Below are positions 6,741-12,097 of a stretch of 22,150 nucleotides of DNA, piece by piece. A program made the position numbers and the translations under genes. How positions within the stretch are numbered: the first letter of the stretch is position 1; the number at the start of each line of letters is the position of its first letter. Origin of the DNA: PALSA-607 sp036510735 (GTDB lineage: Bacteria; Actinomycetota; Actinomycetes; Acidothermales; Acidothermaceae); the NCBI GenBank assembly GCA_036510735.1, contig DATCDK010000180.1, positions 1 through 22,150 on the forward strand. Reading direction: 5' to 3'. Under the pieces are notes generated by a model. The model was not told the origin of the DNA. It saw only the letters and a program-made list of their open reading frames with translations, and did no database searches.

Positions 6741-6777
6741 TTGACGGAATGGGCCAGCGCCCTAACATAGGCACATG
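6741..6777 (+). promoter_or_regulatory. Repressor promoter, leaderless
   Basis: TTGACG (6741-6746) and TAACAT (6763-6768) are separated by 16 bases. The repressor ATG starts at 6775, six bases after the -10, so the message should be leaderless. The -35 is flanked by the inverted repeat TGGCCC / GGGCCA (6734-6739 and 6751-6756), a further possible control site. The segment from the -10 through ATG matches the leftward promoter's equivalent segment at 12 of 15 bases. Confidence 0.65.
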
Positions 6778-7134
6778 ACCATTACGAGTGTGTCGGGACG
6801 GGTTCCCGAGTGGACCGTAGGCGACCGGATGCGGAAGGCCCGCGAGTCGATCCGCCTAAGTCAGCTTGAGATCGCCAAACTCATCGGCGTCAAGCGCACC
6901 ACTGTCAGTAACTACGAGGTAGGCAAGACGCCGCCGAAGCGCCCGATCCTGCTTTCGTGGGCCCTCGCGTGCCAGGTCGATCTCGACTGGCTGCGGACCG
7001 GCGTGCCAGCCGGCAACTCACCCGATCGGCGTATAGATTTCAACTCTGATTGCAGAAAAAGTGCTGCACAGCTTGAGCGTATACGGCGGATTGCTCCGAA
7101 CGCGCCGACGCGCTGGGCTGAGCGGGCGGCCTAG
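6775..7134 (+). CDS. Xre-family HTH immunity repressor (candidate)
   Basis: A 119-aa protein with a clear lambda-repressor-like HTH at residues 14-75 (VGDRMRKARESIRLSQLEIA, then KLIGVKRTTVSNYEVGKTPP), where SQLEIAKLIGVKRTTVSNYE is the core. The C-terminal 45 residues are variable and end in ERAA. It is divergent from the early operon and immediately upstream of the integrase, the usual place for a phage immunity repressor. An AT-rich island (7031-7060) lies in its 3' part. If that is the attachment site, integration would remove roughly the last 30 residues but keep the HTH. Confidence 0.85.
   Translation: MTITSVSGRVPEWTVGDRMRKARESIRLSQLEIAKLIGVKRTTVSNYEVGKTPPKRPILLSWALACQVDLDWLRTGVPAGNSPDRRIDFNSDCRKSAAQLERIRRIAPNAPTRWAERAA
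7029..7085. other. Possible attP region inside repressor gene
   Basis: Bases 7031-7060 contain 9 G/C of 30, far below the surrounding sequence. The heptamer GCGTATA occurs on both sides (7029-7035 and 7077-7083), the second within the palindrome CGTATACG (7078-7085). An AT-rich core flanked by repeated arm-like sites next to the integrase gene fits attP, and position inside rep fits integration-dependent immunity. The assignment is speculative. Confidence 0.3.
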
Positions 7135-7187
7135 TTATGGACGCAAAGGTGATAACGGGTGGATGGACGTTCAGGAAAGATAGCGGG

Positions 7188-8039
7188 ATGACCGATCACA
7201 TCCCGCCCGAGGGTGCGGTACTGCTGCACCTGCGCCACCTCCACACGCGCAACTGTCGGGCACAGACGATCTACAACCGGCGCCGCTCCCTCGCTCGCCT
7301 CGCCCGCTGGGCCGATGGGCCGATCCTGTACCTCACCGGTGAGCAGATGCTCCGGTGGGAGGATGAGCGCTCCGACCAGATCAGCCCGGCCGCCCGGGCT
7401 GCCGAGTTGTCGTCGGTGCGGCAGTTCTTCCTGTGGGCCGTCAAGCAGCACCTCATCGACTCCGACCCCACGATCGAGTGCTCGATGCCCCGCGCCCCTA
7501 GGCGGCTCCCCCGGCCGATCGCTGACCGTGACATAGCCGAGGCCATCGCCCGGGCCGAGCCGAAGGTGGCGGCCATCATCGGGCTCGCGGCGTTCGCCGG
7601 CCTACGGGCGGGTGAGATCGCGCGCCTCGACTGGGCCGAGGTCGGATTCCGTGACGAACCGCCGATGATCCGGATCTCCGACGGCAAGGGCGGCCACAGT
7701 CGCCTCGTGCCGCTGTCCCCGGCGCTCGCCGACCTACTGCACGCGCTCCCTCGCGCCAATGGGCCAGTGATCCCCCGCGGGGACGGTTCGCGGCGGGAGA
7801 ACAGCCCGAGCGCGATCTCGGGCATATCGAATCGTTACCTGCACGCCATGGGCATCGACGAGACGTTGCATCAGGCTCGCCACCGGTTCGGGACGACCAC
7901 GTACCGCGCATGCCAGGACATTCGGGCGGTTCAGGGACTTATGGGGCACGCTTCGATCACCTCGACGCAGATCTACACGTCCCCCGCTGCAGCGGTCGGC
8001 CTCGCCGCTGTCATGGCCGCCTCGCAGCTCTCGGCCTGA
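7188..8039 (+). CDS. int: Tyrosine recombinase, phage integrase
   Basis: A 283-aa tyrosine-family site-specific recombinase. An N-terminal SAM-like DNA-binding domain (about residues 5-98) precedes the catalytic domain, with R140 in AGLRAGEIARLDW, K167 in the GKGGHSR beta-hairpin, H228-x-x-R231 in LHQARHRFGT, H254 in LMGHAS and nucleophile Y263 in STQIYTSP. It would catalyse integration and, with a directionality factor, excision. ATG 7188 is preferred because AGGAAAG lies eight bases upstream. ATG 7137, just after the repressor stop, would add 17 residues. It is cotranscribed with the repressor. The length is that of a compact tyrosine integrase. Confidence 0.95.
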   Translation: MTDHIPPEGAVLLHLRHLHTRNCRAQTIYNRRRSLARLARWADGPILYLTGEQMLRWEDERSDQISPAARAAELSSVRQFFLWAVKQHLIDSDPTIECSMPRAPRRLPRPIADRDIAEAIARAEPKVAAIIGLAAFAGLRAGEIARLDWAEVGFRDEPPMIRISDGKGGHSRLVPLSPALADLLHALPRANGPVIPRGDGSRRENSPSAISGISNRYLHAMGIDETLHQARHRFGTTTYRACQDIRAVQGLMGHASITSTQIYTSPAAAVGLAAVMAASQLSA

Positions 8040-8107
8040 TTCTGGCCGTTCGGCTGTATCACGGCGACCGGTCGCGGCTCTACCATGCGACCAACGAGAG
8101 GGACGCC

Positions 8108-8512
8108 ATGACCGAGCCGCCGACCGAGGCGCCTGCGCCGCCGGACATGGTGAAACGCGGGTTTCTGGCGCTCACGCTGGTCTTGCTGGTCGTTGGTGCG
8201 ATAGTCGAGTTGCAGCCGGTGAGCCTGCTGACTGGGGAAGGGACGCTGTATGTCGGGCTTGCTCTCGTGGCCGGTGCCCTGGTCCTCGCCACCGTCATGA
8301 AGCTGTCAGGTGGCGTGCGCGTGCTCACCTGGGTGGTCGCCGCGTTCTGTATCGCCAATGTGGTCTACGTCAGCCACCAGATGACGCTTCGGCGCGACGA
8401 GATCACCAACGACCTGAACAAGCTGGGCACGACCTTGCAGCAGTTCAGCGCTCCACCGACCGCCCTGCCGTGCTCGACGAATCCCGGATTCGGTTGCGAC
8501 GTGAGCAAGTAG
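8108..8512 (+). CDS. Three-TM membrane protein, candidate lysogeny-expressed gene
   Basis: A 134-aa protein with an 18-residue acidic/Pro-rich head and three predicted membrane helices at about residues 19-35, 47-65 and 71-89. A polar helical segment (MTLRRDEITNDLNKLGTTLQ) and a short tail with two Cys (122 and 130) follow. ATG 8108 has AGAGGG five bases upstream. It sits after the integrase and before the Ro module. Membrane proteins in this position in temperate phages are often expressed from the prophage and can block superinfection, but nothing in the sequence proves that. No family recognised. Confidence 0.8.
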   Translation: MTEPPTEAPAPPDMVKRGFLALTLVLLVVGAIVELQPVSLLTGEGTLYVGLALVAGALVLATVMKLSGGVRVLTWVVAAFCIANVVYVSHQMTLRRDEITNDLNKLGTTLQQFSAPPTALPCSTNPGFGCDVSK

Positions 8513-8676
8513 TGGGTATCGGTTTGCGGTTCGGGTTCGGCCCGTTGCGGTTCTACGTCCCGTTGGTGCGCCGCCGGCGGCGTAGGTATCGTCGCGCGCC
8601 CGCTTGGACCCATCAAGGCTGCTCGATCCGGCACCGGTCCCAGGGTGCGGCGTTGCGGTGCAAGGGACGCATCTAG
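8512..8676 (+). CDS. Tiny Arg-rich protein, unknown function
   Basis: A 54-aa frame from GTG 8512 that overlaps the preceding stop (TAGTG). It begins VGIGLRFGFGPLRFYVPL, a Gly/Phe-rich stretch, followed by an Arg run (LVRRRRRRYRR) and two Cys in the C-terminal part. The overlap and the absence of another use for this sequence support it, but the composition is odd and there is no homologue I recognise. It could be a non-coding stretch with a chance frame. Confidence 0.45.
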   Translation: MGIGLRFGFGPLRFYVPLVRRRRRRYRRAPAWTHQGCSIRHRSQGAALRCKGRI

Positions 8677-8681
8677 CCTGC

Positions 8682-8710
8682 TTGACATCGCGTGTGTTCA
8701 GGTGTTCACT
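8682..8710 (+). promoter_or_regulatory. Candidate promoter of the Y-RNA / Ro unit
   Basis: A consensus TTGACA at 8682-8687 is followed 17 bases later by a weak -10, TTCACT (8705-8710). Transcription would begin near 8717, just before the first copy of the Y-RNA-type motif. The -35 is strong and the -10 poor, so activity may depend on an activator or on phage state. Confidence 0.4.
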
Positions 8711-8721
8711 ACGTCTTGCCC

Positions 8722-8780
8722 GATGCGAAGGTTCCGGCTACTTCTTTGGTAGAGACGCCGGGGTCACTCTCGACCTAGGG
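8722..8780 (+). repeat. Y-RNA-stem-like element, copy 1 (no tRNA-like module)
   Basis: This 59-base unit opens with GATGCG-AAG and contains GGCTACTTC, as in copies 2 and 3, and ends CGACCTAGGG. It folds into a hairpin: GGTTCCGGC (8730-8738) pairs with GCCGGGGTC (8757-8765, three wobble pairs), and an inner TAC/GTA helix is separated on the 3' side by a GAGAC bulge. It lacks the T-arm/D-arm module of copy 2. No protein-coding frame is supported here. Confidence 0.45.
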
Positions 8781-8800
8781 CTCTGAACTTGCCGGGCACC

Positions 8801-8923
8801 GATGCGCAGACGAGGGTTACTTCCATGCTAAGGAGCAGGTCGCGGGGTGCGAGTCCCCGCCAGCCGCTTGCGGCTGTAGCTCAGGACAGAGCAGCTACGT
8901 CACCCTCATCGACTTGATCTAGG
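8801..8923 (+). ncRNA. Y RNA (YrlA-like) with permuted tRNA-like module
   Basis: The closing helix pairs GAGGGT-T-AC (8812-8820) with GT-C-ACCCTC (8899-8907), leaving one internal mismatch and possible extension outward. Inside are a TGCT/AGCA hairpin (8826-8837); a T-arm, GCGGGG-TGCGAGT-CCCCGC (8842-8860), whose 7-base loop keeps C56 and A58; an acceptor-like stem, CAGCCG/CGGCTG, capped by CTTG (8861-8876); TA as positions 8-9 (8877-8878); and a D-arm, GCTC-AGGACA-GAGC (8879-8892), with loop GG. The order T-arm, acceptor, D-arm is a circularly permuted tRNA, the hallmark of bacterial YrlA-type Y RNAs. It lies 93 bases upstream of a Ro60-like gene, on the same strand. Exact ends are unknown. 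Confidence 0.82.
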
Positions 8924-8946
8924 CGCCCCACCTTTTGTTCGTCTCC

Positions 8947-9005
8947 GTTGCGCAGGCCAGGGCTACTTCCTGCAAATAAGAACGCCTTAGCCGACCCCGA
9001 TCTAG
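8947..9005 (+). repeat. Y-RNA-motif copy 3 in the Ro mRNA leader
   Basis: The first 24 bases (8947-8970) match the 5' strand of the Y RNA (8801-8824) at 20 positions, including GCGCAG and TACTTCC. Possible stems are GCAGG/CCTGC (8952-8956 with 8969-8973), or alternatively GGCTA/TAGCC (8961-8965 with 8988-8992). The unit ends in GATCTAGG, also present at the end of the Y RNA (8916-8923), and runs into the AGGAGG ribosome binding site. It may be a Ro-binding control site. Confidence 0.5.
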
Positions 9006-9018
9006 GAGGCACTACGTG
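9004..9018 (+). promoter_or_regulatory. Ribosome binding site deciding the Ro start
   Basis: AGGAGG at 9004-9009 with a six-base spacer to GTG 9016. This is the strongest ribosome binding site in the plus-strand block and fixes the TROVE start at GTG. It overlaps the end of the third Y-RNA-like repeat. Confidence 0.8.
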
Positions 9019-10578
9019 TCGAAGCTCAACACGATCCAGACCCCGCACTCAGCCGTCACGTCGACCGGTGAAGTCACCACGACCCAGCAGGGCGGCGTCG
9101 GGTACATCCGCGATGCCAAGTCCGAACTGTTCCTGCTCGCCGTCTCGAACATGGTCGGCGAAGACACCTTCTACGAAGGTAAGAGCGAGCGCGACAAGCG
9201 GTTCCGCGACCTCGTGCGCTCCGTCGCCGTCGACGACCCGGACTGGACGCGCCGACTCATCGGCTGGCTGCGGAACTCGGCGAACATGCGCACCGGGTCC
9301 ATCGTCGCTGCGGCTGAGGCTGCCTACGCCCTGCGGGACGCGAAGATCCCCGGTGGCCGCCAGATTGTCGACGCTGCCATTTCCCGCGCCGACGAGCCCG
9401 GCGAGTTGCTGGCCTACTGCCTGAACCGGTACGGCCGGAAGCTTCCGTTGCCGATCAAGAAGGGTGTCGCGGACGCGGTCGAAAGACTCTTCACCGAGTA
9501 CAACTACCTGAAATGGGATTCGGACGCCCGCGCGGTGCGGATGGCCGACGTGGTCGAGCTCGTTCACCCGAGCGCAAAGGCTGCGTGGCAGGGCGACCTC
9601 TACAAGCACATGCTCGGCGAGCGGCACGGCCGCGGGAACGAGATCCCCGAATCGCTGGCGGTGCTGCGTTCGCGCGCTGCGTTGATGGCCGTTCCTGTCG
9701 AGCGTCGGCGTTCCGTGCTCGGTGATTCGACGCGGCTCTCGGACGGCGGCATGACGTGGGAATCCCTGGCCGGTTGGCTTCGGGGTCCGATGGACCGCGA
9801 AGCGTGGGAAGCGATGATCCCGTCGATGGGCTACATGGCGCTCCTGCGGAACCTACGCAACTTCGACGACGCGAAGGTCTCTGATGCCGTCGCTCAGACG
9901 GTCTGCGCGAAGCTCGCCGATCCCGAGCAGGTCGCGAAGTCCCGGCAGTTGCCGTTGCGGTTCGTCTCGGCGTACAAGGCCGCGCCGTCGCTGCGATGGG
10001 CGTGGGCACTTGAGCAGGCCGTAAATCTGTCACTGGCGAACGTGCCGAGGTTGGACCGGCGCTCGCTGATCCTCGTGGACCGCTCCGGTTCGATGTTCGG
10101 CGCCGGCCTGTCGGCCAGGTCGACTCTCGACAACGCGGAAGCCGCTGCGCTGTTCGGCTCCGCTCTGGCGTTGCGCGCGAACAACGCGGACCTCGTGCAG
10201 TTCGGTGCGACGTCAATCCCCGTGCCGTTCCGCACGTCGGATTCGTTGCTGAAGATGCCAGAGCGGTTTACCTACCTCGGCGGTACCGCAACCATGGCCG
10301 CAGTGCAGACGCACTTCGCCGGACACAACCGGGTCATCATCATCACCGACGAGCAGTACAACACCTGGTCCGGTGGCTACATCGGTGGCCGCGTGCCTGA
10401 CGTCGGCTCGATCTTGCCGCCTTCGGTGCCGCTCTACACCTGGAACCTAGCCGGGTACCGCGCAGGCCAGTCGGAGTCCGGTGGGGCGAACCGGCACACG
10501 TTCGGCGGTCTATCCGATGCGGCGTTCACGATGCTCGGCGTGCTCGAATCGCACCGCGAGGGCGGATGGCCGTTCTGA
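9016..10578 (+). CDS. rsr: Ro60 / Rsr orthologue, TROVE and vWA domain protein
   Basis: A 520-aa protein. Residues 25-340 form the TROVE alpha-helical repeat ring: LFLLAVSNMVGEDTFYEG, WLRNSANMRTGSIVAA, MADVVELVHPSAKAAW and QLPLRFVSAY are family landmarks. Residues 349-520 are a von Willebrand A-like domain with an apparent complete MIDAS: D355-R-S357-G-S359, T424 in GGTAT and D445 in IITDEQ. Ro proteins are RNA-binding rings that hold Y RNAs on the outer surface and the ends of misfolded or structured RNAs in the cavity. In Deinococcus the Y RNA tethers Ro to PNPase; in Salmonella Ro sits with RtcB and RtcA. Neither enzyme is encoded in this window, so host partners are likely. The length matches the family and no key residue is missing. 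Confidence 0.96.
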   Translation: MSKLNTIQTPHSAVTSTGEVTTTQQGGVGYIRDAKSELFLLAVSNMVGEDTFYEGKSERDKRFRDLVRSVAVDDPDWTRRLIGWLRNSANMRTGSIVAAAEAAYALRDAKIPGGRQIVDAAISRADEPGELLAYCLNRYGRKLPLPIKKGVADAVERLFTEYNYLKWDSDARAVRMADVVELVHPSAKAAWQGDLYKHMLGERHGRGNEIPESLAVLRSRAALMAVPVERRRSVLGDSTRLSDGGMTWESLAGWLRGPMDREAWEAMIPSMGYMALLRNLRNFDDAKVSDAVAQTVCAKLADPEQVAKSRQLPLRFVSAYKAAPSLRWAWALEQAVNLSLANVPRLDRRSLILVDRSGSMFGAGLSARSTLDNAEAAALFGSALALRANNADLVQFGATSIPVPFRTSDSLLKMPERFTYLGGTATMAAVQTHFAGHNRVIIITDEQYNTWSGGYIGGRVPDVGSILPPSVPLYTWNLAGYRAGQSESGGANRHTFGGLSDAAFTMLGVLESHREGGWPF

Positions 10579-10808
10579 GTCGTCTCGATCCGGAACTGGC
10601 CGCCGTCCAGCGAGCCGCAAGAGTCGCTCGCGGGGCCAGAGAGGATGCCGACCGCGCGCAGGCTGCCTATGTGGCGGCCCTGCGCGCGGCTCTGCGTTCA
10701 CACACCGGAGAGCAGGTCGCCTCTGCCGCAGGAGTGACGAGGCGCGGCATGTATCAAGTCCTGCAACGGTACGACGCAAAAACGGCCCCGCTCCAACCCG
10801 AAGGCTGA
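10566..10808 (+). CDS. Small coiled-coil plus HTH protein coupled to Ro gene
   Basis: An 80-aa protein whose ATG lies 13 bases inside the end of the Ro gene, preceded by GAGGGCGG, so translation is coupled. Residues 3-44 are an Ala/Arg-rich helix (RAARVARGAREDADRAQAAY), and residues 45-69 (HTGEQVASAAGVTRRGMYQV, then LQRYD) look like a helix-turn-helix of the kind found in small actinobacterial DNA-binding proteins. It may regulate the module or be a Ro partner; neither is shown. The last codons overlap the late-operon terminator of the opposite strand. Confidence 0.72.
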   Translation: MAVLSRLDPELAAVQRAARVARGAREDADRAQAAYVAALRAALRSHTGEQVASAAGVTRRGMYQVLQRYDAKTAPLQPEG

Positions 10809-10817
10809 AGCGGGGCC
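10778..10817 (-). terminator. Rho-independent terminator of the late operon
   Basis: On the minus strand GGCCCCGCTTCAGCC-TTCG-GGTTGGAGCGGGGCC forms a 15-bp stem (two G-T wobbles) capped by a TTCG tetraloop, followed by GTTTTTG. This is a classical strong intrinsic terminator for leftward transcription from the tail and lysis genes. Plus-strand transcripts would form a weaker hairpin without a T-run. It lies beneath the 3' end of the opposite-strand HTH gene. Confidence 0.9.
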
Positions 10818-10842
10818 ATCTTGCCGTATCGGCCGAGCTAGG

Positions 10843-10923
10843 TCATTTCCTGCTGCCCCACCAGAGCGCGGCCAGCAGTCCGACGTACACCGCCGCGACG
10901 GCTGCCCCGATGACGACCCTCAT
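10843..10923 (-). CDS. 26-residue single-TM micro-protein
   Basis: The 27-codon frame reads MRVVIGAAVAAVYVGLLAAL, then WWGSRK. It is one hydrophobic helix with a basic residue at each end, typical of a membrane micro-protein. It starts six bases after the stop of the preceding micro-protein and is the last gene before the terminator. A role in lysis (holin regulation, spanin-like or antiholin) is possible from position only. Its size makes it easy to miss. Confidence 0.5.
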   Translation of the reverse strand: MRVVIGAAVAAVYVGLLAALWWGSRK

Positions 10924-10929
10924 CGGGGT

Positions 10930-11004
10930 CTAGAGCACGCCGAGCAGTTTCAGTACGACGATGACGAGGATGACGACCACGAGGACCGTGATGGCGTCTC
11001 TCAT
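10930..11004 (-). CDS. 24-residue single-TM micro-protein
   Basis: A 25-codon frame from ATG 11004, whose ATGA overlaps the TGA of the holin-candidate gene. It reads MRDAITVLVVVILVIVVLKL and then LGVL, one Val/Ile-rich membrane helix. The overlap with the upstream stop supports translation. It is likely part of the lysis cassette, possibly a second holin or a modulator. Confidence 0.6.
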   Translation of the reverse strand: MRDAITVLVVVILVIVVLKLLGVL

Positions 11005-11267
11005 GCGGCTGGAGGTGTCGGCTCGACCGGAGCGGGTGCCGGGACAGGCGCGGGCGCCAGCGCGGGTGTGACGGTCGTTGGGGTGACCTGTACGAACTGC
11101 CGGACAACAACCTCAGCCGCGGCCACGATGATCGCGCATATGGCCTTCCAAGCGACCGGCTCCCCAGCGGCGAGGAACTGCGCGGCGAACGTGAGCGCGA
11201 ACAGTCGGCCGGCGCGAGTGATCTGCTCGCGGACCTTCGCGGGAATCTGGAGCCAGAGCTTTGTCAC
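11001..11267 (-). CDS. Holin candidate
   Basis: An 88-aa protein from GTG 11267 (overlapping the endolysin TGA). A basic amphipathic head (KLWLQIPAKVREQITRAGRL) is followed by hydrophobic segments at about residues 22-35 and 38-57 with a turn at AAGEP, then a Pro/Ala-rich tail (residues 61-88). Two membrane segments, small size and position immediately downstream of the endolysin fit a holin that permeabilises the membrane for lysin release. A much longer open frame runs upstream but overlaps the lysin gene and is Arg/Pro-rich shadow. It could instead be a tail-associated membrane protein. Confidence 0.72.
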   Translation of the reverse strand: MTKLWLQIPAKVREQITRAGRLFALTFAAQFLAAGEPVAWKAICAIIVAAAEVVVRQFVQVTPTTVTPALAPAPVPAPAPVEPTPPAA

Positions 11268-12097
11268 GGGGTGCCTCTCAGTGATGTGCCGAACGCATCT
11301 GATAGGGGGTTGGCGAACGGGACGCCGAGGGAGCGTAGAAGCGCCACGTCGGCGACGCTCGGGACGTGGACGGTTCCGGCTCCGGTGAGGAAGTAGATGC
11401 CGGTCGAGTCTTGGAACAGCAGCACAGCGGACTCCTTCGGGTCGGACGGTGCAGGTGTCGGGAGCGGGGTGGGTGGGATGGGCGTAGGCGCGGGTGTCGG
11501 TGCAGGGTGGGAGCCGGGTACGGCCATCGCCGCCCACACAAACGCAGGGTTGGTCACGTTGGCGTCCAGGCCACCCGCGGAGCCGTACTGGTGGATCGCC
11601 CACGGAAGCGGGCACGACGGATGCCCTTGCGCGTGGGACGGGTCGGCGAACCACAGCGGCGCGGCCTCGAGCAGCGTCCGTTGTACGGGGTCCGCGGCGG
11701 CGATGACAGCGACGAGCTCGGAGCGGTCGGAGTACAGGCCGCATTTGGCGCCCGTCAGTGTGCCCACGGTGCGCAGGAAATCCGCGGCGCGACCGGCAAC
11801 CGTCGCCCAGGACTGAGCGTCGGCGGTTTCCATGTCCAACCACAGGGTGTCGCCGGGTTGCGGGTCGGCGATACGGACGAAGAACCGGGCTTGTGAGATG
11901 CCGTCGTCGTTGGAGCGGTCGAAATGGTAGAAGCCGAGGGCTTTCCCGAGGGCGCGGACTTGTGCGGCGCGGGTCGGTCGGAACGGGTCGACGAACGTCA
12001 ACCCTTCGGTGGCTTTCAGGATCGCGAAGTCCACCAATGGCAACCGCAGCCGGAACAGGGCTTCGGCGTTGACGTTGCTTGCGTCGAGACCGATCAC
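11264..12097 (-). CDS. lysA: Endolysin, GH25 muramidase
   Basis: A 277-aa protein whose residues 1-195 match glycoside hydrolase family 25. MIGLDAS places the catalytic-site Asp at D5; DFAILKATEGLTFVDP is the family strand; LWLDMETAD gives the D88-x-E90 catalytic pair; GLYSD and WAIHQYGSAGGLDAN (D178) complete the barrel. The enzyme should cleave the N-acetylmuramic acid (beta-1,4) N-acetylglucosamine bond of peptidoglycan. A Pro/Ala/Thr linker (about 198-221) leads to a C-terminal module of about 55 residues (LLFQDSTGIYFLTGAGTVHV) that probably binds the wall. There is no signal peptide, so release needs a holin. GTG 12097 overlaps the upstream TGA. Confidence 0.93.
   Translation of the reverse strand: MIGLDASNVNAEALFRLRLPLVDFAILKATEGLTFVDPFRPTRAAQVRALGKALGFYHFDRSNDDGISQARFFVRIADPQPGDTLWLDMETADAQSWATVAGRAADFLRTVGTLTGAKCGLYSDRSELVAVIAAADPVQRTLLEAAPLWFADPSHAQGHPSCPLPWAIHQYGSAGGLDANVTNPAFVWAAMAVPGSHPAPTPAPTPIPPTPLPTPAPSDPKESAVLLFQDSTGIYFLTGAGTVHVPSVADVALLRSLGVPFANPLSDAFGTSLRGTP

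Noticed and set aside
8604..8786. 60-codon plus-strand frame before the Y RNA
   Set aside because: There is no ribosome binding site, the composition is atypical, and it runs across the candidate promoter and first repeat unit.
8842..8870. attP core derived from a tRNA 3' end
   Set aside because: A T-arm-like sequence near an integrase gene could be attP, but the following U8-A9 and D-arm and the enclosing helix are better explained by the Y RNA. Not fully excluded.
8842..8892. Ordinary tRNA gene
   Set aside because: T-arm and D-arm are present but in reversed order, with a capped acceptor stem and no anticodon arm. This fits a Y RNA beside a Ro gene and not a functional tRNA.
8924..8940. 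Rho-independent terminator after the Y RNA
   Set aside because: A CCTTTTGTT stretch is present but no adjacent hairpin of useful length was found. The 3' end may be made by processing.
10838..11110. 90-codon minus-strand frame
   Set aside because: It is His/Arg-rich shadow. The two coupled micro-protein frames in other registers explain this interval better.
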